The translations under genes and the position numbers were made by a program. A model generated the notes under the pieces. The model had not been told where the DNA came from and did not search any database. It saw only the letters and a program-made list of their open reading frames with translations. From assembly GCA_963969395.1 (NCBI GenBank), contig OZ017802.1:7938501-8002500 (forward strand): a DNA stretch of 64,000 bases, read 5' to 3'. The DNA comes from Pseudoscleropodium purum (taxonomy: Eukaryota; Streptophyta; Bryopsida; Hypnales; Brachytheciaceae). Positions 48,531 to 61,264 of the stretch are shown one piece after another. Numbering within the stretch: the stretch's first letter is position 1; every line of letters starts with the position of its first letter.

Positions 48531-50295
48531 GGGATTATGTGAGCATTGAGCTCAAAAATTTGAAGAAATTCTAAAAAATTTAATAGTATATCTAAAATAC
48601 ATTCTATCTTAAAATTTTGGTCAAAATTTACTATTTTCAATAAATTTTTACACCTATTACTATGGATCTATCACCGTGGACCTATTACCGTGGTTATGTA
48701 AAATTCAGATGAAAATTATACTTTTTAGTGTTGTGTCTAAAATATTAGAAGTATATATTATGAAAATGATAAACTCAATTGATGTGAAAGATGAATGGAG
48801 ATGGAAATAAATTCACATAGAATATTGGTTGATTACTATTGTATAGCAATGAGGGTCGTCACGGGGCTAATAGGAGGCTACCAATAATTTTCTTTTGATG
48901 CATTGTTGTTGAACTTGCTTAGATTTTAGAAAAAAAATTGTTGATAGTGAATTTTATTTTGGGTGATCATTGTCTTTTAGTATCATGGATCTTCTTAGGG
49001 TCAATAGAAGGGTACCAATACTTCTTTCTGGATTTGCAAGTTGGTGGACTTATTTAGATTTTAGAAACAAAAATTTGTTCATAGGAAATCAATTTATTAC
49101 CTGTAGAAAGAGCTTAGCCCGCATTGATTTTCATTTTTGTTGATCACTATCTAATAATAGCATTGATCCTTTTGAAGCCAATAGAGGATACCTTTACTTT
49201 TGTCTTGATGTATTGGTAATTGGACTTGTTAAGATTTTGGAAGAAAATATTTGGTTGATATGGATCATTTTTGTAAGAAATGAGCTTAATTGCACCAAAG
49301 TGTTGATTAGTTGATCATTGTCTTTTTGTGGGCCCTTTTGGGAGTCCAATTCTTCCATCTTTAATCATACGGTTGCTTAATTTAATCACTTCTTGTTGCT
49401 TAAGACCTCTTAGTGCCGAGAGGAGGATTGAGCACTTGCCATTTTAATGTGCTCTTTATTGAACTTTGCTAGATTTTAAGGAAAAAAAATTGATTACAAT
49501 TTAAGATTTGTTTGAAATCAATTGAGGTTGTTCCCTTCAAATTTTGATTTTCATAATCACTTTCCTCTTGGCACCAAGAAGTACCATTAGAAGAAATCTA
49601 AGGGCTCTAAAAGCCCGTCTCAAGCTTATTTTCCTATAGTTGTTCCTCACAGCAAAGGGAATGGCCTATTGTCAAAAAAAATTCAAAATTCAAAATTCAA
49701 AAAATTGAAATTCTTCAAATGCAAAACAAAGTTGAATTATTTTTTTGGACAATGCCGTGGTAGGGTCTCGGCCATATTAGACCTCTGTGTTGTCACTGCA
49801 CAGTTGAGTTCCCACATTGTATAGTCTAGTTTCTATGGTTGATAACTTGTGGGCTTTTAAAGCCCTAAAATTTCTTTTAATGCTCTTGGCGCCAAGAGGA
49901 GTCCCTCTCACTATGGGGAAAAAAAAGTTTTTTTTGTTTGTTTTTGTTTTTGTTTTTATTTTTCCGCAACTAGTGGGACTTCTCTTGGCATTGAGAGATA
50001 CCTAGAAAAAAGAGGGGAGTGATTATAAATAACAAAATTTGAATGGAACATTCTCAATCGATTACAAATAAATCCTAATTAATCATTGCTTTTTTCTTCT
50101 TAAAATATACCAAAGTCTAATAATAAGTAGCACATCAAGGTTGTCTAAAGGACCACGGTAATAGATTCACAGTAATAGGTCCATGAAAATAGGTACTAAA
50201 ATTTACCAAAAATAATATATTTTGACTACAATTTTTAGATGGAATTTCTAAAAAATTATACGCTCACAAGCTCACATACTCACAAAATACCAACC
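48520..50295. mobile_element. about 1.77-kb element with long (about 160 bp) imperfect inverted ends
   Basis: The left arm, about 48530-48705, and the right arm, about 50145-50292, are inverted relatives. Shared blocks in the same order include 'tgtgagcattgag'-like, 'aaaatt-t-gtcaaaat', 'taaattttta/gtacctatt' and paired 'cctattaccgtgg'-type motifs (48679-48692 against 50152-50165 inverted). Long inverted ends around a non-coding core suggest a MULE-like or foldback element. The core 48820-49600 holds four or five diverged tandem segments, each with a 'ttgatcattgtctttt'-like start and a 'cttgcttagattttag'-like end. Confidence 0.65.
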
Positions 50296-50299
50296 TTGC

Positions 50300-52500
50300 C
50301 TAAAATATAACATGAAATAAAAATTTAATTTGAAGCAATTGTACACCTTCAAGAATCATGCCATAAAGTTGTACCATGGTGATTTGCACCATCTCTATAT
50401 TGACAAAGAAATAATTCATCTCATTTAGGCTACATGAATTGGTTTGATTTTTGATTTAATAGTGGGACGAAGAACAAAAGTGTCATTTTGATTGTAAAAG
50501 TTGCCTATTAACTCTTCCAATTTAGAGTTCATTTGTCTTCATAGAAGATTCATTTCATGCAATAGCAAAAGAAATCCAATTTGAAGCCCTTTGCCTATTG
50601 TTTTTACCACTCCCTAGCATGTTTTATATACTACAATATAGCCAATGGGCATGATGGCATTACAGTCACATGTTCCAAGGATCTTAGTAGCACCAACATC
50701 TGCACCAATCTTGTCAAGGTAGTACTTAACCATACATTGCTCTATTAGTGTCATCTTCAAAGATTCAAGCATAGCTTACATTTCTATGTGTGACAACAAA
50801 TTTGCAAATAATTTCCTTGATTGTATTTGGGTATTTTGATTGCCATGCAATTATTTGATTTGCCCTCTTCTATGTTAAATTCTTGAACTATTTTAGTTGT
50901 TTCAAGTGCAATTATAGCTTGTGCTAATTTTTTTGTGCCTTTGCATGTCCACCTAGCTATGAAAAAAGACTCAAATCATGATGATGTCTCACTTGAGAGT
51001 AGTATCCTATTGGTGTTTTTCTTCTAGCAATCAATCCTATTTACCAACTAATGCAGTGCTAATTTTGACTTAAATAGCTTTGAGTGAATGTGCTCTATCT
51101 TGTCTATCTGTAGAACAATCGATTGCTCTCTTTCCTCTATTGCAAGCTTATACTTCAATTCTAAATTAGTTCTATCTATAGATCCTAAGTATATAGTCAT
51201 TTGCAAATTTGCCAATCATTCTTTTTAGGACCTCTTTTCTAACTATAAGATTCTTATTTCTTTCACTAGTAGAAAATCCAAATTTTCTGTTGTTTTGGTC
51301 GCACTGATTTGAGCAGAAATTTGTTGATGTGGACAAAAATCTATTGATTTGAATAGAAATTTGTTGAATTTTGCCCAAATCAATGTGACCAAAACAACAT
51401 AAAATTTAAAGTTTTCTAGTCCTATTTGGACAATTTTGAAAGATCTATTAGTTTGCTTCCCTAGACTAAAATATCAAATTTCAACTTAAGAATTCAAATT
51501 CTCAAGGCAAAAATCTCATCAATATATTGCACTCACATCATCTCCAATGAATCTAATCTTTTGATGTCACTTGATGTCACTTGATAGGCCACTCTTACCA
51601 TCTCCAAAGAATTCAAGGAGGTTATTAAGGCAATTAATTTTCAAACATTTTCCAACCCATGGATCTCTTAGGTACAAATTACCACCTAGACAGAGATTGA
51701 TGTTAGTATCATGTGCTTTATATTTCTCTGCAAATGAGGACCTCTGCACTTGCTCTATGCAATAGTTTGCTTCTCTAAATCAATGAAGCATATTTTGCAT
51801 CTAACAAAACTTGAGCCCTATATGTCAATTTTTATAAGTTCTCCCTAAGTGCCATTTGAAATTTGAGTTATTTAGTTTAGTAACTATGCAAAAATTGATC
51901 AAGCTAGAATCAATTGGTATGTAATTTCATTTTTTAGAATTGATCAAGTACCAATTGATTTGGTACATAAAAATCAATGTCTATCTCCTTAAGCCAATTC
52001 AAAGTATCTCTCAATGTCCTAACAACTCTACATTTTTAGTATTTGTATGGCTATCTTTTAAATAACAAATTAGGCAGGCATCGTCTCAGAAATCAACCTA
52101 CACAAATACAAATTTGTACTATCACATTACCAAACTAATTTGCACAAATCTTATTGTGCAATCCAAAAACTAATAATTACATTATATTCATTGCTTAGAC
52201 ACCAAACAAACACAATCATGACAAATAGTTCTTGTTAACTATGCAAGAACCAATGTACAAGAATCAATCAATTGATCATCAATAAATGAAAATAGAATTC
52301 TTGCACTAGTAGAAAAATCAGCATCCTAACTAACAAAAGAATGTTCATTTTTTTGTTAATTAGGAATTCTTAATATGGACAATGTATAGTAAAAGAATGT
52401 TGACCTGGACGTTGAAATCAACACTAATGTGTGGTTAATCAACACAAAAGTGTTGATTTGGCAATAAAAAAGTGTTGATCTTCAATAAATTCTTTTTGTA
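50300..52500. other. AT-rich intergenic DNA with CACTA-like ends
   Basis: CACTAGTAGAAAA occurs at 51264-51276 and again at about 52307. The first is followed by an inverted-repeat region to about 51420 ('gttgttttggtc' near 51290 against 'gaccaaaacaac' near 51390). Short open frames at 51172-51378 and 51567-51765 have no recognisable domain. No gene supported. Confidence 0.45.
51264..51421. mobile_element. short hairpin element with a CACTAG left end
   Basis: The left end is CACTAGTAGAAAATCC. Inside, 'tgttgttttggtcgcactga' near 51289-51308 pairs with 'caatgtgaccaaaacaac' near 51381-51398, and 'atttgttga' blocks recur between them. The right end near 51415-51421 (TTTTCTAGTC) is imperfect. The same 'agaaatttgttgat' blocks reappear near 54640-54770. 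Confidence 0.5.
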
Positions 52501-52519
52501 ATTTTCAACATATTTTTGG

Positions 52520-52685
52520 GAAAAAAACCAAAAAACTAGCCCAATGCCGATGTGTCACATTGCACCTGCCAAGTAGATAAGCCACCTAGGCAACCCCACC
52601 ACACGAGCAAACTGCCACCGGGATTTGAACCTGGACCTTGGAACTCCAAGGTAATATACTAGTGAACCACCAATAATACATGTTT
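52520..52685 (-). repeat. tRNA-derived SINE-like unit
   Basis: On the minus strand a tRNA-like head contains an A-box-like TGGTTCACTAG (52669-52659), a small hairpin CCTTGGAGTTCCAAGG, and a B-box-like GGTTCAAATCC (52631-52621) at normal spacing. It is followed by a less AT-rich body (about 52610-52545) and a T-rich tail. The cloverleaf is not complete enough for a working tRNA: the acceptor stem is poor and there is no clear anticodon arm beyond the hairpin. The structure fits a polymerase-III-driven short retroelement. No target duplication was identified. Confidence 0.6.
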
Positions 52686-52759
52686 TTTATTAACTAGTTT
52701 TTCGTTGTTTTTGCATTTGCCTTGTGAAGTCAGCAGACTTCAAGGGCCGTTTTCACATA

Positions 52760-53075
52760 ATAAAATAATTTTTTTTTGAAACTTTAAACTAAGAAAAGTT
52801 GTTTTATGAAGCTACCTTTCATTACCAAAAATCCGTTTACAATTTGGAATTTCCAATCATAGGTTATGGACAAAATTCAGAGGGGATGTTTAAAAGTGTC
52901 AAAGAAAAATGGCCATTCCAAACCCTCTTTGAATTTTGTCCATAACTTTTAATTGAAAACTTAAAATCATAAACGGATTTTTGTGGATAAAAGTTAGCTT
53001 CATTTGATAACTTTTTTTAGCTGAAAGTTTAAAAAAAAATTTAGTTTATCATGTGCAAACGGTCATTAAAGTCTA
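52760..53075. repeat. large foldback repeat family, copy 4 (variant ends)
   Basis: The inner arms match copies 2 and 3 ('aactaagaaaagttg', 'aaaaatccgtttacaattt', 'gttatggacaaaattcagag' and their mirror blocks). The ends differ: 'gacttcaagggccgtttt' on the left and 'aacggtcattaaagtc' on the right replace the usual outer arms. This indicates a subfamily. Confidence 0.75.
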
Positions 53076-53302
53076 CTAAGTTTCAAAAACACCAATTTGT
53101 GAATGATACAATTATTAAATTTTTTTATGTATATACTATTTTCTTCAAGCATGAATATGGAATATTTTTTTGAAGTTTTAAGTGTATATTTTCAACATAT
53201 TTCTTCAACATATAATGAACACTTGCAAGTTCAAAGATTGACGTACATTTTTTTGGATAAATTCTTTTAAAGATAAAATTTAACCACTTGGGAATTGAAA
53301 AA

Positions 53303-53860
53303 TTAACCTCTAAATGACCCAATGACATTTTTTGACAATATAGAGATTTTGGGTAGCTCATTTTGAACAAAATTTTAATTTTTTTGCTTAAAAATTTTTA
53401 CAAGACATGTATTGAAAGAGTAGCTTTAAGGCACAACAACTTTTATAACTTTTGATCATGTGATTGAAAAGTTAGTGCATCATATGTAACTTTCATTAAT
53501 CTTTGGGGAACTTAGGAATCTCAAAAAAATTCTTAAAAAATCACTATTCATAGAAATAAACATTTTAATTTTATTTCTTAAATTTATTTTTACATGAAAA
53601 GCTTTGAAGTATTCTATTTTGATTAATAAGATGGAAATTATAAAGATTTTTAATTTATTGATAGTTGTAAAATTTGTACTCTAAAATAAATTTTGTTTTT
53701 GTTTTTGTAACTCAATTTTAAATATTGTTGAAAAAGAAATAATAACATTGCATCTACATTGTTTATTACAACATTATAAATTAATCATGATTGGAATAGA
53801 CATTTTTAAATTCTATAACTAAATTTTAAAGAACTTTGAACTTTAAATTATAACAATCCC
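53303..53860 (-). mobile_element. TTAA-family element fragment, cut by a foldback repeat
   Basis: It starts TTAACCTCTAAATGACC and follows copy A (18622 onward) block by block ('agagtagctttaaggc', 'caacaacttttataactttt', 'cattgtttattac..ttggaat') for about 550 bases. It then stops where foldback-type sequence begins near 53868. The last third of the element is missing. Confidence 0.65.
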
Positions 53861-53867
53861 TTGAAGA

Positions 53868-54480
53868 TGTTAATCCTCCAATCAAAAGTAATGAACAAAA
53901 TAGAGATAAGTTTTAAAAATTATTTTATTGTAAATTCATCAAACTTTGGAGGTTGTTTTGGCATAGTAGAAAAACTTTTTTGAAAACATTTTGAACTAAA
54001 AAAAGTTGATAATTCAAACAAGCTTTCATCTCCAAAATTCTGTTTGAGGTTTGGAGTTTTTACTCAAAAGTTTTGGACAAAGTTCCGAGAGAGGTTCAAA
54101 AATCATTACTTTTGACATTTTTGACATTTTTAAGATTCTTTGTGAATTTTGTCCATAAATTTTGATTGGAGGATCAAAACTTCAAACATATTATTGAAGA
54201 TGAAAGCTTTCTTGAATTTATAACTTCTCTTAGTTCAAAGTTTTTTCCAAAAAATCTTTTACTATACCAAAACTGCCTCCAAAGGCTTTTGAATTTACCA
54301 AAATACCAATTCCCAACACTTCTTTGAATTTCGTTCATAACTTTTGATTAGAGATTTGAAATCTCAAATAGATTGTTGGAGATGAAAATTGGTTCAATTT
54401 CACAACTTTTTTTAGCTAAAAGTTTTTTGAAAAATGTCCATTTATTATGCGCAAATGACCTTCAAAGTTTGTTGACTTTA
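53868..54480. repeat. large foldback repeat family, copy 5 plus an extra half-copy
   Basis: 53945-54300 is a facing pair of arms ('gttttggcatagtagaaaaa' against 'ttttactataccaaaac'). 54300-54480 is a further right half ending 'ttattatgcgcaaatgac', like the right end of copy 4. A short internal piece lies at 53868-53920. The cluster with copy 4 suggests repeated nearby insertion or rearrangement. Confidence 0.7.
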
Positions 54481-57400
54481 GTGGATATTAAATTGTGAAT
54501 ACTTTATTTAAAAGAAAACTACATTGTACAATGAAGATTTGAAGAGATTCTAAGAGATTTGAAGAGATTTTTAAAAATTCCAGAAGATTCCAAAAGATTC
54601 CAAAAGGTTTCAAAAATGTTCAACAAAAATCTGTTGATTTTGTCACTAACTATCCAAATCAATAAAAAAAATATCACCATGAACAAAAAAATGTGAAATG
54701 ATCATTGCAGTATCCAAATCCACAGAAATATGTTGATTTTCTATTGATTTGAACGTCATTTTCTAGCAATGACAAATTCCAAATTCATTGAATTCACAAA
54801 TCTTACATATCTCACTTACATCCTCCTCACTCATAAAAAAACAAGCTTGTTGTTCTTGAAGCTCAAGAACCTCAAGCAGAAAAGAAGGCATTGAGTTGGA
54901 AAAAAATGCAAGAGTCCAAGAAAAAAACAAGGAACTAATGTCACTTTTGCCACCATTTGAAATGATTATGGGCCATAGATCAAATTCAACATTGTTTCAC
55001 TCCATTTGATCACCATCACATTCCTATTAAACAATAAGAAGCTCCTATGGCTTTTTATATAAATAGTAAAATAGTCCCTTCATAGGTTCAAATTTCTCCT
55101 AACAATTAAAAAAAAAGAATTTTGTGATTGTAAGGCTCTATCTTCGATACACAACAACAACCTAATACCGCCCCCAAAGATGTCCTAACACTCTCCATCA
55201 TCTAATATCTCTTCAAAAAAACTAAGGCAATTCAATATCCTATTACAAAATCTCCATGGAAATCGCAATTAGAGCACCCAATGGGACAATATTGATTCCT
55301 AAAAATTAACTACAACACACTATCTATCACACAACTATAGACCTCAAATACAAATAATGAATCATGAAGCTTATATGTCATTATGCACCATAGATAAGCC
55401 CATATAGCTAAACTCACAAATTTCAATGATCAAAATACAATAAAGATTACAATTAACTCAAATACAAATGCAAAAAATCATTAAAAAAATCAAGTCGTTG
55501 CTTCTTTCTATAGATAGTAGACCTTCCGCCCTAAAATTAGTTGTTATCACCTCATCCTTGCTCCAATTGAGGTAGGACTAGGCTTGTTGGAAGACAACTT
55601 GAAGACACACCAACCACCTAATTACAACTCTAAATTCTTTGAAGTCTTTCCAATCTCATCATCCAAAATTGTAGCTCAGGTAAACCTATTCATATTTCAG
55701 TCTAATATCAATCCAAAGACAATCCAAATAGCCATCCATTTGACCTAAAAAAACCCTTTCATTTTCATCCATTCTTTCTACAAATTGGTGTACTTATTTG
55801 AGAAATTGTCCTACATCATTCTTTCACCTAATCTTTACATTTTCTTCACAAGAATCTCCCTCATTCATGGCAAGAACACCAATAACCAAAATTATGCTTC
55901 AAAAACATCATACACACCAAAACATACCAAAAATAAGAGAAGAAAGAGTTCCTAATCCTAATTTTCATTCCTAATTTCATCTTACACTAATTTACTATTG
56001 AAGCACTAATTTATTATAAAATATATTGAATTATCGTAAAACATGACAACTTATTGCAAAATAAGTCAAATTAGTGCAATGCACTAAACTAGTGTAAAAC
56101 CCACTAACTTACTATAAAACCACTTGTTTACCATTTTCTCTTTAATTTTAGTGTATTTACCATTTACCTTACATTAGTATCCTAGTCTTTGTTCTAACTT
56201 CACTAACTAGTTTTTTGCTTTTGTATTTGTTGTTTTTCTTGCTTCTACTTTGGTATTATTTTTTGGGTTTCCAATTTATCTCTAATATCATTTTCAATTC
56301 ATAGTATTTTGTTCCCACTTTCTTTCCATTTTACTATTTGCCTAATTTGCATACTTTCCTAAATAATATTTAAATTGTTTCATTTCAAACTCTTATTTTT
56401 TCGTATAATTTTTTCATCATTGCCACCTAAATTCATTTCCACACGTATCACTAATTATCCAAGGTTTCTATCGCTATTTCAAGTGAAAATTCGTAATTTA
56501 TAATTGTAGATTATTCTTCCTTTCTAATACTTCCAAAAATATAGTTTTGCCTACTGTGCTTAAGTTTTTCACATTCTAAATGGTGAGCCAATATGGTGGC
56601 TTACAATATTTGTAGCAAAATCATGATTTATATACAATAATTTCCATTTTTATATTTTATGATAAAAAATTATTATATATTTTTTCATTTCAACGATGAT
56701 AAGAAAAACCATGTTGGAAAATTAAGTTCTTTATTATGTTTATCTTTGAAGATTTCTATAAAATGGTATTCTTTACTAGATGCAACAAAAAAAAACATTT
56801 TCACTAGGTGCAATTGATGATATTTTATCACAACCTTATATAATCCTAGAATCTTATGTAACATTGTTTTCATAAAAATATCTTTTGTTTCTTCTTCAAA
56901 ATTGTCTTATTTTGCAATATTATCTTCAATTTTTGTTTGTAGATGAATGGCCTACAAACTGTTCCATAAATGATGAATTTGAACATTTAATTCCTTAAAA
57001 TAGATTATTCAAATAAATCTTTCAATGTTAATATAATCATATTAGGGTGTACACTTCCAAATATACATGGAGATTTATATACTAAACAACATTTTACAAG
57101 AATCTCTATTGCACTACTATCTTTAGATAAACGAAAAATGGTTGATTGTGTTTTACCAATATAACACCATTTGTCTACCTATGCATTTTACATTGAAATT
57201 TTTTGTATAATTTGTACATTTGTGAAAAAACTTGCTATAATGAAATCAATTTTTCTTCTAGAATAGTAAATTGTTTGACAAATGGTATAATCAAATTTCT
57301 ATGTATATTGTTAGGTGTAATCTATGATGGATAGAATTTTTTTGAATCACAATTAAATAATAATTGAAAAATACAATGATTTATTTGTAAATAAGGTAAA

Positions 57401-59080
57401 TTACATCATAATAAATATTTGATTGTTTGCTGATGTACAAGTTTTAATACTACAAAGTTAAAAACTTACTCTTTAATATACTCATCACATATAAATTGGT
57501 ACATTATTCATTTTTTCCTTAAAATTAATAATTTTATTTTTGGTTATTGATATTGATTTAGTATCTTTCAAGGGGACATTTGTTTATTTATTAAATTATT
57601 TATTAGTAAAAATTAAAAAAAAAAAATTTGAGTGATTTAATTTTTTGACTTTGTCTTGTTTATATTTAAATCATTTCCTTTTGATGCCATTGAAATAATT
57701 TGAAGATTAGTTTTTACAACTACTTTAGTTTATATTTGATTTTGTATAACATCATCTATAATGAAAAGTGTTTCTATACCATTGAATTTTGTAATATTTT
57801 CTACTTTTATTTTTTGTGTATGTTTTATATACTTTAAACATTTTATAACTTGATTACATGTTAGTTTACTAATTGAAAAAAGTTCTAAAAAATGATTTGT
57901 TTTATTTTCAAAACTACTATAATTTTTTAAATCATATTTTTTCTAAATTTATATAAGATAGTTTTATTTATTTTACATATCATTTATACCATCAAAGTAT
58001 TTGTATTGGTTTCTTTATTATTTTTAGTTTTAATAAATTAATACATTTAATTATTTATTGAATAGAAATATTTAAGTTCTTATATAAAGACATATTTTAT
58101 TTTGCTATATTTATGTTAGTTCAATATAAATTTCTCATTAAATTTGTTATTTTTTCATTCATTTCAACTAACCTATATGTCCTTTTTAGATTTTTTTCCT
58201 TTCATGATTTTATATTGTTACAATTACTGATTTAAATTGGATTTTCAAATTGAATATTAGGTCTACATTAGTTTAATTTGCAAATTGTGTGTACAATTGA
58301 ATTTGGTGTTTATATCATTTTTTCTTTCAATGTTTTTTGTTTCAAATTTCATTGAGTTTGAATTTATTTTTATTTTTATTGATTCTTTAAAATAATTGTT
58401 CAAATCTATAACATCATTCTATGTTGTTTTAGTTGGTATAGCAAAAGATTTGAAACCAAAGCTATATGCAATGTTTCATTACTAACTTTCCTACTAAAAA
58501 TACTACAAATATTATTCTATTTTCTTTATTCCAAATACTAATTTTATTAAGCAATCAAATATTTACTTAATTGCAAAAAAATCACCCCACAATCCACCAA
58601 CAATTGCAATTATTAGTACTTTCTCTATATATTGATCTTCATTTAATAATACTCCATTATGTAAATCATGTAGAAAAGATTCATTTAATTCCATTGATTG
58701 AATTTTATATGTTTTTGGAGTATTCATTGCTAAATATCAATTTAAGCAATTGTAGTTTAAATTTTGCCTAACTTACAACAACCTAGGACTATAGTATAGG
58801 GGTCTTTATATCTAGGGAATATCCAAATAGTCTAATGTGGCTAAAAGCCACTTGTATATAAGATTTAAATGAGATATATTTTCAATTTAAACAATTTTCA
58901 TACATTCTTACTCCCAAATTTATATAGTCCACCCCTTAATGCTATTGACCATATATGGTGTCCTAGCCCTATTTAATAAAAAATAGGATTTTGGACAAAT
59001 AGATAGGTACAATCCTCAAATTGATCATGCAAATGTAGATGCTCTATACTATAATTACTTAAAAAGTTATATATGAATAT
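54480..59080. other. very AT-rich intergenic DNA
   Basis: No gene seen. 54540-54620 has short 'gaagagatt' and 'aagattcca' reiterations. 54640-54770 shares blocks with 51290-51400. 55985-56130 contains degenerate 'actagtgtaaaac' / 'aacttattgcaaaat' reiterations. From about 56200 the plus strand is strongly T-rich with no structure that I could define. Confidence 0.45.
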
Positions 59081-60605
59081 AATAATTATTTAATAATTAC
59101 TTATAATAATTATTTAATAATTACTTATAATAATTATTTAATAATTACTTATAATAATTATTTAATAATTACTTATAATAATTATTTAATAATTACTTAT
59201 AATAATTATTTAATAATTACTTATAATAATTATTTAATAATTACTTATAATAATTATTTAATAATTACTTATAATAATTATTTAATAATTACTTATAATA
59301 ATTATTTAATAATTACTTATAATAATTATTTAATAATTACTTATAATAATTATTTAATAATTACTTATAATAATTATTTAATAATTACTTATAATAATTA
59401 TTTAATAATTACTTATAATAATTATTTAATAATTACTTATAATAATTATTTAATAATTACTTATAATAATTATTTAATAATTACTTATAATAATTATTTA
59501 ATAATTACTTATAATAATTATTTAATAATTACTTATAATAATTATTTAATAATTACTTATAATAATTATTTAATAATTACTTATAATAATTATTTAATAA
59601 TTACTTATAATAATTATTTAATAATTACTTATAATAATTATTTAATAATTACTTATAATAATTATTTAATAATTACTTATAATAATTATTTAATAATTAC
59701 TTATAATAATTATTTAATAATTACTTATAATAATTATTTAATAATTACTTATAATAATTATTTAATAATTACTTATAATAATTATTTAATAATTACTTAT
59801 AATAATTACTTAATAATTACTTATAATAATTATTTAATAATTACTTATAATAATTACTTAATAATTACTTATAATAATTACTTAATAATTACTTATAATA
59901 ATTACTTAATAATTACTTATAATAATTACTTAATAATTACTTATAATAATTACTTAATAATTACTTATAATAATTACTTAATAATTACTTATAATAATTA
60001 CTTAATAATTACTTATAATAATTACTTAATAATTACTTATAATAATTACTTAATAATTACTTATAATAATTACTTAATAATTACTTATAATAATTACTTA
60101 ATAATTACTTATAATAATTACTTAATAATTACTTATAATAATTACTTAATAATTACTTATAATAATTACTTAATAATTACTTATAATAATTACTTAATAA
60201 TTACTTATAATAATTACTTAATAATTACTTATAATAATTACTTAATAATTACTTATAATAATTACTTAATAATTACTTATAATAATTACTTAATAATTAC
60301 TTATAATAATTACTTAATAATTACTTATAATAATTACTTAATAATTACTTATAATAATTACTTAATAATTACTTATAATAATTACTTAATAATTACTTAT
60401 AATAATTACTTAATAATTACTTATAATAATTACTTAATAATTACTTATAATAATTACTTAATAATTACTTATAATAATTACTTAATAATTACTTATAATA
60501 ATTACTTAATAATTACTTATAATAATTACTTAATAATTACTTATAATAATTACTTAATAATTACTTATAATAATTACTTATAATAATTACTTATAATAAT
60601 TACTT
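59081..60605. repeat. 24-bp AT satellite, 62 units in two sequence phases
   Basis: The units are perfect 24-mers. Type A begins AATAATTATT and type B AATAATTACT; both share the remaining bases ending ACTTAT. By line-phase counting, 59081-59800 is 30 A units, 59801-59824 one B, 59825-59848 one A, and 59849-60568 is 30 B units. Two 13-bp half-type units (AATAATTACTTAT) and a partial follow to 60605. The A-type start is a perfect 10-bp palindrome. Identity among units is complete as given, implying very recent amplification or homogenisation, or assembly smoothing. Confidence 0.97.
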
Positions 60606-61264
60606 AATTACTGTGATATATTATCATATGTCAATTTGTCTTTGTCTATCTATTACTAGCCTAATTGTTAATTTAGAATGCTCAAACAAATTCTCTAACT
60701 ACAACAATTTAACACTAGCTAATGCAAAAACATGGTCTATTGAGGTGTTCAATGTCTCCTTGTTAATTCTTTATTCATCCATCTATTCCTTCATCCATCC
60801 AATTTTTTTGGTTGTCAACCTTCTAGCTTTGCAATATTCAATTCATCTATTTCTATTGGTGTTTAATCATTTGCACAATTTGTCTTTATCCCAACCACGT
60901 AGATACTACTCTACATATTCCTAAATTGCAATATATTAGAAGATATGTAGTTGTTTTGGAAGGTTGCGAGTTCCTAGAGGTTTTTAGACTCCGGGAACTT
61001 GCTGCACCAACTACCTAACGTGGCAACGACTACCATGTTATTAAAAAAAATTCAAATTCTTTTTCATTTAAAAAATATAAATAAATAAATTTGACAATGG
61101 ACATTCTTTGGATGCTAGTGGAACAACGGTGGAAATGACCTTGAAATGGCCTTCCTAACCTCCTCTCCCTCCCAATCTTCTAATGGTATGTTAGAATGGA
61201 TGCAATACAACTTGCCTATTAGTTAACAAACTTCAAAATTGTACCAAGCCCAAAATTAACTCAA

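Noticed and set aside
52604..52690. Functional tRNA gene on the minus strand
   Set aside because: A- and B-box-like motifs exist, but the acceptor stem and anticodon arm do not form a proper cloverleaf. A SINE head is more likely.
59081..60605. CRISPR-like array
   Set aside because: The units are contiguous with no unique spacers. It is a simple satellite in a eukaryotic context.
60613..60924. 103-codon hydrophobic plus-strand frame next to the satellite
   Set aside because: The hydrophobicity follows from T-rich composition. There is no signal of selection, no domain and no promoter context.
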